64,000 bases of DNA from JAWVFN01 sp963696625. GTDB lineage: Bacteria > Actinomycetota > Thermoleophilia > Solirubrobacterales > 70-9. Each line of letters opens with the position of its first letter. Position 1 is the first letter of the stretch. The translations under genes were made by a program, and so were the position numbers. The notes below the pieces were generated by a model that had not been told where the DNA came from, did not search any database, and saw only the letters and a list, made by a program, of their open reading frames with translations. Shown piece by piece: positions 34,535 through 43,538 of this stretch. The stretch lies in NCBI GenBank assembly GCA_963696625.1, contig CAVOKZ010000030.1, positions 10,791 to 74,790 of the forward strand. Reading direction: 5' to 3'.

Positions 34535-36313
34535 ATGATCAATCTCCGCCTATACCGCGCCTCACTGTTGCTGGTCCCGATCGCCGTGATCGCGGCGATG
34601 TTCACGCTGGAGTCGATTCCGGCCGGGCGCGAGGCGCCGACCGGCGCCGACAACTTCGACGGAATCAGCGGCGCGGCGCTCGCCAAGCAGCTCGCGCGCG
34701 AAGCGCCGGACCCGCGGCCCGGGAGCGAGGCCGACGGCACGCTCGCCGCCGCGGTCGAGACGGCGTTCGGCCAGATCGGCGCCGCCGAGGTCTCCGAGCA
34801 GACCTTCGAGGCCGACTTCAACGGCGACGTCGACCTCAAGAACATCATCGCCGTCCTGCCGGGCTCCTCCGACGACCAGGTCGTGATCATGGCCGGCCGC
34901 GACGCGGCGAGCGGCCCCGGAGCCGGGACGGCGGCGGCCTCGACCGCGACGCTGATGCAGCTGGCCACCGGCTTCGGCGGCGTCACCCACACCAAGACCC
35001 TCGTCTTCGTCTCCACCGACGGCACCGGGCTCGGCGCCGAGGGCGCCCGCCGCTTCCTCAGCGGCTACAGCGACATCGGCGGCGTCTCGGAAGTGATCGT
35101 GCTCAGCCAGCCCGCCTACGACCATCCGCGCCAGCCGATGGTCATCCCCTGGTCGTCAGGGCCGCAGTCGACATCGATCGAGCTGACCAAGACCGCGAGC
35201 CGCGCCCTCGCCGACGAGACCGACTACGAAGCCGCCGACGAGAGCGCCTTCGGCGAGCTCTCGAGGCTTGCGATTCCCGCCAACCTCGGCGAGCAGGGGC
35301 CGGTGATCGAGAACGGCTACGACGCCGTGCGATTCAGCTCGGCCGGCGAGCGGCCGCTGCCGCCGGGCCAGGACGACATCGCCCACATATCCGCCGACAC
35401 GATCGGCCCCTTCGGCCGCGCGGTGCTGGCGACGATCCTCGCCCTCGACGCCTCGACGGAGCCGCTCGAGCACGGGCCCGACGCCTACATCGGGCTCGCC
35501 GGAAACCTGCTGCCCGGCTGGGCGCTGGCGATGATCTCGCTCTCACTGCTGATGCCGCTGGCGATCGTCGCCTTCGCCGCGTGTGCCCGCGCGGTGCGGC
35601 GGCCCGACCGCCTCGCGCTCGCGGGCTTCTGGGTGCTCGAGCGCTCCTTGCCGTTCATCGCCGCGACGCTGCTGTTCTGGCTGTTCGGGCTCGTTGGTCT
35701 CTTGCCTAGCCCGGACTTCCCCTATGACCCGGCGCGGTTCGACCCCGGCCTCGGCTCGGAGATCGTGCTCGGCATCGTGATCGCGGGGCTGATCGCCGGC
35801 CTCGTCTTCATCCGGGCCCTGCGCCCGCCGCCCGAGCGCTATGCGCCCGCGGCGGCGCCGGCCTGCGCGGCTGTGATCGCGGTGGCCGGGCTCGCCGTCT
35901 GGCTCGCCAACCCGTATCTGGCGCTGCTCCTGGCCCCGGCGCTGCACGCCTGGCTGCTGCTCGCGGCCGAATCGACCGCGGTCGGGTCGCTGCTCGCGGC
36001 GGTGATCACCCTCGCCGGCCTCGTGCCGCTGTTCATCGCGATCGCGCTGCTCGCCAACCGCTTCGGCGTCGGCTGGGACGTCTTCTGGCAGCTGCTGCTG
36101 ATGCTCGGCGACGGTCAGATCAGCGTCGTCCTCGCCCTGCTCGGCTGCGTGCTCGCCGGCGCCGCGCTGGCCTCGCTGGCGATGGCGCGATCGCGAATCG
36201 CCCAGCCGCCTCCCGACATCAAGCTTCATGGTCCGATCAAGATCCGCCGCGGCAAGGCCGAGCTCGAGAAGTCCTCAGGCGAGGTGGTCGAAGCCCGCGG
36301 CCTCGATCGCTGA
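34535..36313 (+). CDS. Multi-pass membrane protein with a degenerate M28-type peptidase domain
   Basis: A 592-aa protein. An N-terminal membrane segment (LLLVPIAVIAAMFTL) leads to an extracytoplasmic domain that follows the M28 aminopeptidase pattern: LKNIIAVLPGSSDDQVVIMA, GPGAGTAAASTATLMQLA and TKTLVFVSTDGTGLGAEGAR. The zinc-binding His expected after VVIMA is Gly (AGRDAASG) and the Asp-Asn pair of the metal site is not seen, so catalysis is unlikely. About eight hydrophobic segments fill residues 320-555. The end overlaps the thiL gene on the opposite strand by 39 bases. Confidence 0.75.
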   Translation: MINLRLYRASLLLVPIAVIAAMFTLESIPAGREAPTGADNFDGISGAALAKQLAREAPDPRPGSEADGTLAAAVETAFGQIGAAEVSEQTFEADFNGDVDLKNIIAVLPGSSDDQVVIMAGRDAASGPGAGTAAASTATLMQLATGFGGVTHTKTLVFVSTDGTGLGAEGARRFLSGYSDIGGVSEVIVLSQPAYDHPRQPMVIPWSSGPQSTSIELTKTASRALADETDYEAADESAFGELSRLAIPANLGEQGPVIENGYDAVRFSSAGERPLPPGQDDIAHISADTIGPFGRAVLATILALDASTEPLEHGPDAYIGLAGNLLPGWALAMISLSLLMPLAIVAFAACARAVRRPDRLALAGFWVLERSLPFIAATLLFWLFGLVGLLPSPDFPYDPARFDPGLGSEIVLGIVIAGLIAGLVFIRALRPPPERYAPAAAPACAAVIAVAGLAVWLANPYLALLLAPALHAWLLLAAESTAVGSLLAAVITLAGLVPLFIAIALLANRFGVGWDVFWQLLLMLGDGQISVVLALLGCVLAGAALASLAMARSRIAQPPPDIKLHGPIKIRRGKAELEKSSGEVVEARGLDR

Positions 36314-37246
36314 GCCCCCGGGGGTTCGAAGCACGACGCCGGAGCCCGCGCCGGCGATGCCGATCGCGGTCAGCGCCACCCCGGTCTTCTCGACCGCGGC
36401 GCGAGCCTCTTCGAAAGCCTGCGGGGGCAGGCAAGCGAGCAGCTCGAAGTCCTCGCCGCCGCCTGCCGCGAGCTCGTAGGTCGCATCCTCGCCGCCCCCA
36501 ACCTCGGCGACCCCGGGCTGCACGGGCACCGAGGCGAGCTGGATCTCGATCCGCACGCCCCCGGCCTCGGCGAGGTGGCCGGCGTCGGCTCCGAGTCCGT
36601 CGCTGATGTCGATCATCGCCGTCGCCCCGGCATCGGCGAGGGCGCGGCCGGCGGCGAGACGCGGCTCGGGTGCGAACTGGCGGGCGCGCAACGCGGCCGG
36701 CGCCGAGGGCTCGCGCGCCGCCGTTCCGCCGATCAGCTTCAGGGCCGCCGCGGCGCCTCCGAGCTCGCCGGTGACGGCGAGGACGTCGCCGGGACGGGCT
36801 CCGGCCCGGGTCACGAGCCACGCGTCGCGCGGCTCGTGCCCGACGGCGGTCACCGCGACGCTGAGCACCGGCGAGCGGGTGATGTCGCCGCCGATGACGC
36901 TGGTGCCGGTCTCACGAGCCAGCCGCGCGATTCCCGCGGCGATCCCGAGGCAGATTTCCTCCTCATCCTCGGACTCGGGCAGGCCGAGCACGACGTAGGC
37001 TTCGCCGGGCCCGGCACCCATCGCCGCGAGGTCTGAGAGCGCCGCGGCGAGCGCCTTGTGGCCGATCGCCTCGGGGCTGAACTCGGGGCGGGTGAAGTGG
37101 ACTTCCTCGACGATCGCGTCGACGCTGGTCGCGGTCGCGCCGAGTGGCTCGGTCACCGCGGCGTCGTCGCCCGAGCCGACCCGCACACGGGGGCCCTGGC
37201 TGGGCAGGATCGAGCGAAGCTTCTCGATCAGCTCGAACTCGCTCAC
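36275..37246 (-). CDS. thiL: Thiamine-monophosphate kinase
   Basis: ThiL (323 aa) phosphorylates thiamine monophosphate to the active diphosphate with ATP. Conserved metal and nucleotide motifs are GSGDDAAV, SVDAIVEEVHFT, KALAAALSDLAAMGAGP, TSVIGGDITRS, and MIDISDGLGADAGHLAEA near the C-terminal domain. It starts with GTG, overlapping the stop of the upstream GT87 gene (GTGA). It converges on the membrane protein gene with a 39-base overlap of coding ends. Confidence 0.95.
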   Translation of the reverse strand: MSEFELIEKLRSILPSQGPRVRVGSGDDAAVTEPLGATATSVDAIVEEVHFTRPEFSPEAIGHKALAAALSDLAAMGAGPGEAYVVLGLPESEDEEEICLGIAAGIARLARETGTSVIGGDITRSPVLSVAVTAVGHEPRDAWLVTRAGARPGDVLAVTGELGGAAAALKLIGGTAAREPSAPAALRARQFAPEPRLAAGRALADAGATAMIDISDGLGADAGHLAEAGGVRIEIQLASVPVQPGVAEVGGGEDATYELAAGGGEDFELLACLPPQAFEEARAAVEKTGVALTAIGIAGAGSGVVLRTPGGSAIEAAGFDHLA

Positions 37247-38430
37247 ACAGCCAGAGTACGCCTGCCAGGCTGAAAGACGGGAATGAGAACCAGTCCGAGG
37301 TAGGCGACGAGCGCCGCGTTGCGCGCCGCGACCGAGAAGACGAAGCCGCTCTCGAGCGTATCGACGCCGATGTAGTTGTGGAGGAGCAGCTCGGTGAGCA
37401 CCAGGCTCGCGAGCAGTGCCGCGTTCTCGCGTCCGGCGCCGTAGGCGACCGCCGAGACCGGCAGCACCCAGAGCAGGAACTGGGGCGAGAGAACCGGGGC
37501 GAAGGTGATGACGACGGTGAGGATCGCGGTCGCGGCGACCAGCGGCGGCGTCCGCCGCACCCAGGTCTCGTAGATCAGGAACAGCGCTGCGCCGATCGTC
37601 AGCGTGATCGAGACCGTGCGCGCGAAGCCGGCGCCGGCGGCGTCGAGGTTGAAGGCGCCGGCGCCGACGCTGACGTGGGCGCCGGCGCCGAAGAGCTGGT
37701 GGGCGAGCAGGAACGGCGTCGCGAAGAGGGTCTCGATCTGGAGGTCGCGGTCGGCGTGATAGGTGATCGCCGAACCGAACTCGTCGCCCCAGGCGATCAC
37801 GATAAGCGCCGCCAGCGCGAGCGGCGCCGCGAATCCGGCCAGCGCCCGCAGCGGCGACTTCTCGCCGCGGGCCATCGCCGGCGCCAGCAGCGCCGGGAAC
37901 GCCTTGACCGCGGTCGCCGTCCCGAGCAGCGCGCCCCAGAGCGCCGAGCGCTTCGCCTCGCGCGCGAGCAGGGCGGCGAGGATCAGGCCGGCGGGGACGA
38001 GGTCGAAGCGGGCGAGCGCCAGCGGGCCGGACTCGATGGTCGAATCCCAGAGCACGACCGCGGAGACCGCGACGACGCCGAGCGTGTAGACGCCGAGGGC
38101 CTCGAGCACCCGGCGGGAGCAGCCGGGAACCGCGAGGGCGATCAAGGCCAGCAGCGCCAGGTCGGCGATAAGCATCTCGGTCTGGAACGCGTCGCGGTAG
38201 CCCTGATCGCCGTCGGTGACCGCCGCCGGGGCGAGCACCAGCGGCAGCGCCAGGGGCGGGTACTCGAAGTCGACGTCGCGGTACGGCTGCTCGCCGTCGA
38301 GGATCCGCTCGGACTGGGGCCAGAAGCCGCGGTCGATGATCGAGGAGGACGAGCCGAGAGTCGGCGCAAAGACCGCGATGTGGATCGCCGCCACGATCAC
38401 GAGGGCGACGAGACGATCGCGGCGAGTCAT
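37243..38430 (-). CDS. GT87-like polyprenol-linked membrane glycosyltransferase
   Basis: A 395-aa integral membrane protein with about ten hydrophobic segments. DVDFEYPPLALPLVLAPAAV, WDSTIESGPLALARFDL and GTATAVKAFPALLAPAM are typical of DUF2029/GT87 GT-C transferases (alpha-mannosyl- or arabinosyl-type enzymes using polyprenyl-phosphate sugars). PVLSPQFLLWVLPVSA is the usual late loop. It is coupled to thiL and divergent from the DUF167 gene by 12 bases. The exact sugar is unknown. Confidence 0.78.
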   Translation of the reverse strand: MTRRDRLVALVIVAAIHIAVFAPTLGSSSSIIDRGFWPQSERILDGEQPYRDVDFEYPPLALPLVLAPAAVTDGDQGYRDAFQTEMLIADLALLALIALAVPGCSRRVLEALGVYTLGVVAVSAVVLWDSTIESGPLALARFDLVPAGLILAALLAREAKRSALWGALLGTATAVKAFPALLAPAMARGEKSPLRALAGFAAPLALAALIVIAWGDEFGSAITYHADRDLQIETLFATPFLLAHQLFGAGAHVSVGAGAFNLDAAGAGFARTVSITLTIGAALFLIYETWVRRTPPLVAATAILTVVITFAPVLSPQFLLWVLPVSAVAYGAGRENAALLASLVLTELLLHNYIGVDTLESGFVFSVAARNAALVAYLGLVLIPVFQPGRRTLAV

Positions 38431-38442
38431 GATTCCCTGACC

Positions 38443-38733
38443 ATGGGCGAGGGCACGATAGAAGTCCGCCTCACGCCGAGGGCCTCACGCAACGAGATCG
38501 CCGGCGTCCGCGACGGCGTCCTGGCGGTTCGGGTGACGGCGCCTCCGGTTGACGGGAAGGCAAATCAGGCGCTGTGCGAGCTGCTCGCCGACGAGCTCGG
38601 GGTGGCGAAGAGCAAGGTCGAGATCGTCCGTGGCGAGCGTGGGCGCAACAAGCTCGTCCGGGTCAGCGGCGCCGAGCCGGCACGGCTGCGGCTGCTCAGA
38701 GGGTCACCTGGTGCAGGAGGACGAAGCCGGTGA
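38443..38733 (+). CDS. DUF167 (YggU-like) protein
   Basis: A 96-aa protein with the DUF167 signature: IEVRLTPRASRNEIAGVRDG, LAVRVTAPPVDGKANQALCE and LADELGVAKSKVEIVRGERG. The family is small and conserved but of unknown function. The last 38 bases overlap the end of the convergent GT-C gene, giving a Gly/Arg-rich tail beyond the conserved domain. Confidence 0.88.
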   Translation: MGEGTIEVRLTPRASRNEIAGVRDGVLAVRVTAPPVDGKANQALCELLADELGVAKSKVEIVRGERGRNKLVRVSGAEPARLRLLRGSPGAGGRSR

Positions 38734-39964
38734 AGACCAGCGAGCCGGCGACGAGCAGCCGGTCGCGGGAGATCGCCGCCGGCGGCAGCACCCAGATCAC
38801 GTACCAGGGCGTCAGGTAGCTGGTCGCCAGCAGCAGCCCGAGCCCGGCCCAGCCGGCGGCCCGGACCCAGTCCCCGCCTCGCCAGGTCCAGCGCAGGAGC
38901 CAGAGCACGAGCAGCCCGTAGGCGGCGAGCGCCGCGGCGCGCATGCCGCTGACGCCGATGCCGAGGTCGTGGGCGAGGGTCACCGGGAGGCTGTGGCGGC
39001 TGGTGCGGTCCTGGTTCTCGCCCGCGATTGCCAGCGAATCGGAGAGGCCGCCGCCGAAGACGAGCAGCGTCGCGACGGCGATCAGGACTCCCGCCGCAAT
39101 CCCGCCCGCGATCAAACTCAAACGGGGTCTGACCCCCTTAATCGTCGTGTCGGCTTGCGCGCCGATCAGCGCAAAGGGCGCGATGAAGGCCGCTGAGAGC
39201 TTGGTCGCGATCGCGCCGACCAGCGCCGCGCCGCCGAGCGCCGGCCGCGACGCGAGCACCCCGGCGACCCCGGCCATCGCCAGCAGCATCATCAGCGCGT
39301 CGTTGTGCGGTCCGCCGACCACGTGGACGAGGACGAGCGGGTTGAGCCCGACCAGTGCCGCCGCCGGGCGCGGGTCGAGCCCGCGCTGCTCGGCGAGTCG
39401 CGCGACCAGCGCGGCCAGGCCGAGGGTCGAGAGCCCGATGGCGGCCTTGGCGCTCCATAGCGCCGCGCCGACCGAGAGCTCGCCGAGCGGCAGCGAGACC
39501 AGCGTGAACAGCGGGCCGTAGGCGCTGGTCTGATCGCGCCAGCGCTCGATGAAGGCGAGCGCCCCGTCCGAGGGCACGTCGCTCGGCGCGTGCGCGTAGG
39601 GGTTGAGGCCGTGGAGCGTCTCGAGCCGGGCGTAGGAGATGTAGGAGAAGACATCGAGCGAGAGCAGCGGCGGCGCCAGCGTGAAGCCGGCGATCAGCGC
39701 GGCGATCGCGAGCTTCAGCAGCCGCGCCGGGATCGCGGTCGCGAAGACGACGACGAGCAGGTAGAGCACGAAGGAGACCCGCTCGAGGTCGAAGTAGGCG
39801 CCGCGGCCGGTGCCGAGGCCGTCGCCGAAGATCCCGAGGATCCAGCCCGGGTCCCCGCCGCGGCCCGCGGCCTGGACGACGCTCGGGCCGGGCGCGATCA
39901 GGGGGACCGCGACGGCCAGCATCGCGAGCAGGGCGCCCATGCCGATGACCTTCCTCAGTTCCAC
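38696..39964 (-). CDS. GT-C mannosyltransferase, MptB-like (paralogue 1)
   Basis: A 422-aa membrane enzyme with about 12 hydrophobic segments, related to the polyprenol-phosphomannose-dependent alpha-1,6-mannosyltransferases. SLDVFSYISYARLETLHGLN with PYAHAPSD, RDQTSAYGPLFTLVSLPLG and VVGGPHNDALMMLLAMAG are the family's loops, including the likely catalytic Asp in the first. The GTG start at 39964 overlaps the end of the upstream paralogue. A GGGGTCTGACCCC palindrome is embedded in its coding sequence (residues KGVRPR), a probable inserted element. Confidence 0.8.
   Translation of the reverse strand: MELRKVIGMGALLAMLAVAVPLIAPGPSVVQAAGRGGDPGWILGIFGDGLGTGRGAYFDLERVSFVLYLLVVVFATAIPARLLKLAIAALIAGFTLAPPLLSLDVFSYISYARLETLHGLNPYAHAPSDVPSDGALAFIERWRDQTSAYGPLFTLVSLPLGELSVGAALWSAKAAIGLSTLGLAALVARLAEQRGLDPRPAAALVGLNPLVLVHVVGGPHNDALMMLLAMAGVAGVLASRPALGGAALVGAIATKLSAAFIAPFALIGAQADTTIKGVRPRLSLIAGGIAAGVLIAVATLLVFGGGLSDSLAIAGENQDRTSRHSLPVTLAHDLGIGVSGMRAAALAAYGLLVLWLLRWTWRGGDWVRAAGWAGLGLLLATSYLTPWYVIWVLPPAAISRDRLLVAGSLVFTGFVLLHQVTL
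39124..39136. repeat. Palindrome GGGGTCTGACCCC inside a coding sequence
   Basis: Same core as the hairpin at 28829-28841, with matching flanks (ACTCAA before and CTT after). Here it lies in a hydrophilic loop of the MptB-like transferase, adding residues near TTIKGVRPRLSL that the neighbouring paralogue lacks. Confidence 0.7.
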
Positions 39965-41199
39965 GGCACCCCGTAGGCGAGCTGGACCGCCGTCAGCAGC
40001 AGGGCCGCGACGGCCAGCGCCCGGTCGCGGGCGATGGCGGCGAACGGCAGCAGCCACAGCAGGTACCAGGGCAGGATCCAGCTGCTCGCCAGAAGCAGGC
40101 CGAAGGTCGCCCAGCCGGCGGCGCGGATCCAGTCGCCGCCGCGCCAGGTCCAGGCGAGCAGCCAGGCGAGTCCGGCGCCGTAGGCGACCAGCGCGCCGGC
40201 ACGCGCGGCGTCGAGTGAGACCAGCGGCAGATTCGAGGCCGCGCGGGGGAGGCTGAGGCGGGTGGTCAGGTTCTGGTTGTCGCCCAGCAGCGCGAAGCTG
40301 TCGAGCGCCGAGTGGCCGTAGAGCGGGATCGTCACGGCGATCACCGTGATCGCGGCCGCGGCGGCGCCCGCCAGGAAGGCTCCCCGGCTGCGAGACGCGA
40401 TCAGTGCGAACGGCGCCGCCAAGCCGCCGCTGATCTTGACGGTCGCCGCCAGCGCGAGTCCCGCGCCCGCGGCCGGCTCGCGCCCGGCCAGCGCCGCGAG
40501 CACCCCGCCGAGCGCCAGCAGCATCGCTGGCGCGTCGTTGTGTGCACCGCCCACCACGTCTACAAGAAGAACCGGGTTCAGGCCGACCAGCGCCGCCGCG
40601 GCCACCGGGTCGGCCCCGCGCCGCTCGGCGATGCGGGCCGTGAGCGCGACGACTCCGAGCGTGCAGAGGGCGACGACGCCCTTCCAGGTCCAGAACGCGG
40701 TCGCCACCCCGACGAGGCCGAGCGGCCGCGTCGCGATCTCGAACAGCGGCCCGTAGGCGCTCGGCGCATGCACCCAGCCGACGAAGCGAAAGGCGTCGTC
40801 GGCGGGCAGCGCGCTCGGCGCGACGTCATGCGGGTTGACCCCGTGCACCTCGCTCATCCGTGCATAGGAGATGTAGCTGAACGCGTCCTGGCTGAGCAGC
40901 GGCGGCGCCAGAGCGAAGACAAGCGTGAGGCCGGCGATCGCGCTCCAAACCACGCGGCCGCCGAGCGCCGGAGCCGAGCGCCAGACGAGGAGATAGGCGA
41001 GCAGCGCGACCCAGAGGCAGGCGTAGTACTGGCGGCCGCCGAGGCCGAGCCCGTCGCCGAACGCGCCGAGCAGCCAGCGCGGCGGATCGTTCCCCGCCGC
41101 CGGAACCACGACGGCTCCCGGCGCCGCGAGCGCGACTGAGGCCAGCGCCAACATGACGAGGGCGATGCCGCCCAGGACCGGGGTTCGAGGATCGCCCAT
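39955..41199 (-). CDS. GT-C mannosyltransferase, MptB-like (paralogue 2)
   Basis: A 414-aa paralogue of the next gene with the same layout: LLSQDAFSYISYARMSEVHG with VNPHDVAPSALP, HAPSAYGPLFEIATRPLGL and VVGGAHNDAPAMLLALGG. About 12 membrane segments. The two genes overlap by 10 bases and probably act on the same pathway of polyprenol-dependent glycan or lipoglycan synthesis in the cell envelope. Substrate is not determined. Confidence 0.8.
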   Translation of the reverse strand: MGDPRTPVLGGIALVMLALASVALAAPGAVVVPAAGNDPPRWLLGAFGDGLGLGGRQYYACLWVALLAYLLVWRSAPALGGRVVWSAIAGLTLVFALAPPLLSQDAFSYISYARMSEVHGVNPHDVAPSALPADDAFRFVGWVHAPSAYGPLFEIATRPLGLVGVATAFWTWKGVVALCTLGVVALTARIAERRGADPVAAAALVGLNPVLLVDVVGGAHNDAPAMLLALGGVLAALAGREPAAGAGLALAATVKISGGLAAPFALIASRSRGAFLAGAAAAAITVIAVTIPLYGHSALDSFALLGDNQNLTTRLSLPRAASNLPLVSLDAARAGALVAYGAGLAWLLAWTWRGGDWIRAAGWATFGLLLASSWILPWYLLWLLPFAAIARDRALAVAALLLTAVQLAYGVPWN

Positions 41200-41213
41200 C
41201 GGCCGAACCCTGA

Positions 41214-41241
41214 CAGCGACCAGCGACCAGCGACCAGCGAC
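41214..41241. repeat. Four-copy tandem repeat CAGCGAC
   Basis: Four exact 7-bp copies followed by CAGCT fill most of the short gap between the PBP gene stop and the start of the upstream GT-C gene. No function is seen. Confidence 0.85.
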
Positions 41242-41244
41242 CAG

Positions 41245-43464
41245 CTACGGAGTGATGCCGCCGCTGCCGGGGTCGACCGGCGGCGGCGCCGGGGCGGGCG
41301 CGGGGGCTGGGCTGGGCGCCGGTTTCTGGCCCTTGCCCGGGGCGTAGGCGCCGCTGTCGTTGCCGCCGCCGTTGTTCTCGTCCTCGGTCGCGTCCTCTTC
41401 GGTCGTCGTCGTCTCCTCGGTGGAGGTGCAGGAGAGCGAACCCGAACCCGTGTCGCTGCCCAGGTCGCTCACCGAGTCGGTCGTGCAGGAGCTCGAGCCC
41501 GACGACGAGGTGTGCGCCCCGTGGAATGAGATCAGCGTCGGCAGGGTCTCGGGCACCGGGAACTCGGGGCAGTTATCGCCCTGGGCGGCCTCCATGAACG
41601 AGCGCCAGATCGGCCCGGACGTGGGGCCGCCGAATCCGGTGCTCTCGCGCGAGAGCGGGTGCCCGGTCCACACGGCGGTCGAATAGAGCGGTGTGTAGCC
41701 GACGAACCAGGCGTCGGAAAGGTCTTCTGAGGTGCCGGTCTTGCCGGCCGCCGGGCAACCGATGTCCGTGTAGCCCGCGCCGGTTCCGTGGGTGATCACG
41801 CCTTCGAGGATCTTGGTGACCGTGTAGGCCTGCCCGGCGGTGAGCACGCGCTTGCCCTCGTCCGTGCTCGGCTCTTCGACGGCTCCATCGGGGAAGACGA
41901 CCCTGCTGATCGCCGTCGGGTCGTGGTGGATGCCGCCGCTGGCGAGCGTCGCATAGGCGTCGGCCTGCTCGAGCGGGGTGACTCCGATGCTGAGTCCGCC
42001 GATCGCATCGGCCGGCGGGATGAAGCAGCGCGGTCCCTCCTTGCAGGGAGTGGTGCCCCCGTCCTTGATCCCGAGCGGCGAGGTGATCCCCATGTCGTAG
42101 GCGGTGCTGGCGATGTCGTCGAGACCGACGTCGAGTCCGAGCTTGGCGAAGATCACGTTGACCGACTCCCAGGTCGCCGCGGTCAGAGGCATGACGCCGC
42201 CGCCCTCCTCGGCGTTGTTGACCTCCCACGTTGTGCCGTCGATATCCAGCCTCGCCGGCGAGGTGCCGTCGTAGTAGGTGGTGTCGGGGTTGACCCCCTC
42301 CTTGATCGCCGCCGTGAGGTCGTAGACCTTGAACGAGGAGCCCGGCTGGCGCTGGGCGTGGGCCGCGAAGTTGAACTGGCTTTCCGCCGAGTAGCGCTGG
42401 CTCGAAGCCAGGGCGACGATCTCCCCGTTCGAGGGGTCGACCGATGCCAGCGCCGAGGCCGGGCCGCCGCCCTCCGAGCAGACCGAGCACGAGTCGACCG
42501 CCTCCTGCGCCGCCGCCTGCAGCTCCGGTTCGATCGTCGTATAGACCTTGAGCCCGCCGTTGCGAACCGTGTTGACGCCGTACTTGTCGATCAGCTGCTG
42601 CTCGACATAGTCGAAGACGTAGGGCTCTTTGACCTCGGTGTACTTGTCGCCGGGGTTGAGCTCGATCGGCCGGCGCTTGGTCTCGTCTGCCTCGTCGTCT
42701 GAGATGTAGCCCTGGTCGGCCATCCTGTCGAGCACCTCGTTGCGGCGCTCGAGCGCCCCCGAGGGGTTGATCAGCGGGTTGAATGCCGACGGCGACTGCG
42801 GCAAGCCGGCCAGCAGGGCGGACTGGGCCAGGTCGAGCTTCTTGGCCGAGATCGCGAAGTAGATCTGGGCCGCGGCCTCGACGCCGACCGCGGTGCGCCC
42901 CTCGACCGTCCCATAGGAGGCGCTGTTGAGGTACTGGTCGAGGATCTCCTGCTTGGAGTACTTGTCCTCGAGCTTCTCGGCGATCGCGGCCTCGCGGATC
43001 TTGCGCTCGAGGTCGCGCTGGGGGTCGGTGATGTAGCGGTTGCGCGCGAGCTGCTGGGTGATCGTCGAACCGCCCTCCTTGGTCTCGCCCGCCTCGAGGT
43101 TGTTGACGGCCGCGCGGATGATGCCCTCGGGGTCGACGCCGCCGTGGTCGTAGAAGCGCGAGTCCTCGATCGCGACCGTTGCGTTCTGGAGATCCTCGGG
43201 GATCTTGTCGAGGGTGATCGGCGTGCTGGCGACGTCGGACTGGATGAAGCCGAGCTTCGAGCCGTCGGCCGCGTAGATCACGGAGTTGGCGCCCTCGGTG
43301 GTCGGCTGTGGATCGTCCGGGACCTCGGAGGCGATCGCCATCACCCAGACGCCGAAGAACATCGCCCCGAGCGCCACCAGGGCGCCGAGGATCACCATCG
43401 CCAGCAGAAAGGGGTTGCGCTTCCTGCCGGAGCGACGGTGCCGTCTGCGGGCACGCGCACTCAT
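41245..43464 (-). CDS. Class A penicillin-binding protein (PBP1)
   Basis: A 739-aa bifunctional peptidoglycan synthase. A basic cytoplasmic N-terminus and one membrane segment (residues 19-44) precede the GT51 domain with AIEDSRFYDHGGVDPEGII and EGGSTITQQLARNRYI. The transpeptidase domain has the serine motif RQPGSSFKVYDL, TWESVNVIFAK (SxN) and AAGKTGTSED (KTG). A Ser/Thr/Glu-rich then Pro/Ala-rich tail of about 100 residues follows. The start at 43464 gives the proper membrane topology. No operon partner overlaps it. Confidence 0.94.
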   Translation of the reverse strand: MSARARRRHRRSGRKRNPFLLAMVILGALVALGAMFFGVWVMAIASEVPDDPQPTTEGANSVIYAADGSKLGFIQSDVASTPITLDKIPEDLQNATVAIEDSRFYDHGGVDPEGIIRAAVNNLEAGETKEGGSTITQQLARNRYITDPQRDLERKIREAAIAEKLEDKYSKQEILDQYLNSASYGTVEGRTAVGVEAAAQIYFAISAKKLDLAQSALLAGLPQSPSAFNPLINPSGALERRNEVLDRMADQGYISDDEADETKRRPIELNPGDKYTEVKEPYVFDYVEQQLIDKYGVNTVRNGGLKVYTTIEPELQAAAQEAVDSCSVCSEGGGPASALASVDPSNGEIVALASSQRYSAESQFNFAAHAQRQPGSSFKVYDLTAAIKEGVNPDTTYYDGTSPARLDIDGTTWEVNNAEEGGGVMPLTAATWESVNVIFAKLGLDVGLDDIASTAYDMGITSPLGIKDGGTTPCKEGPRCFIPPADAIGGLSIGVTPLEQADAYATLASGGIHHDPTAISRVVFPDGAVEEPSTDEGKRVLTAGQAYTVTKILEGVITHGTGAGYTDIGCPAAGKTGTSEDLSDAWFVGYTPLYSTAVWTGHPLSRESTGFGGPTSGPIWRSFMEAAQGDNCPEFPVPETLPTLISFHGAHTSSSGSSSCTTDSVSDLGSDTGSGSLSCTSTEETTTTEEDATEDENNGGGNDSGAYAPGKGQKPAPSPAPAPAPAPPPVDPGSGGITP

Positions 43465-43499
43465 ACAGGCAAAAAGGGTAGCGGGGTCAAGTTGAGGCG

Positions 43500-43529
43500 A
43501 CCGGGGTAAGACTTCAGTCCGACCCCGGT
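43500..43529. repeat. Hairpin between mscS-like and PBP genes
   Basis: ACCGGGGT at 43500-43507 and ACCCCGGT at 43522-43529 form an 8-bp stem, and the loop contains a smaller palindrome GACTTCAGTC. It lies downstream of the MscS-like gene on the minus strand and resembles the other GGGGT...ACCCC palindromes of this region. Confidence 0.7.
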
Positions 43530-43538
43530 CTTCCTCCC

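Noticed and set aside
43500..43529. Rho-independent terminator after the MscS-like gene
   Set aside because: The stem is good but no T-run follows on the minus strand; kept only as a hairpin repeat.
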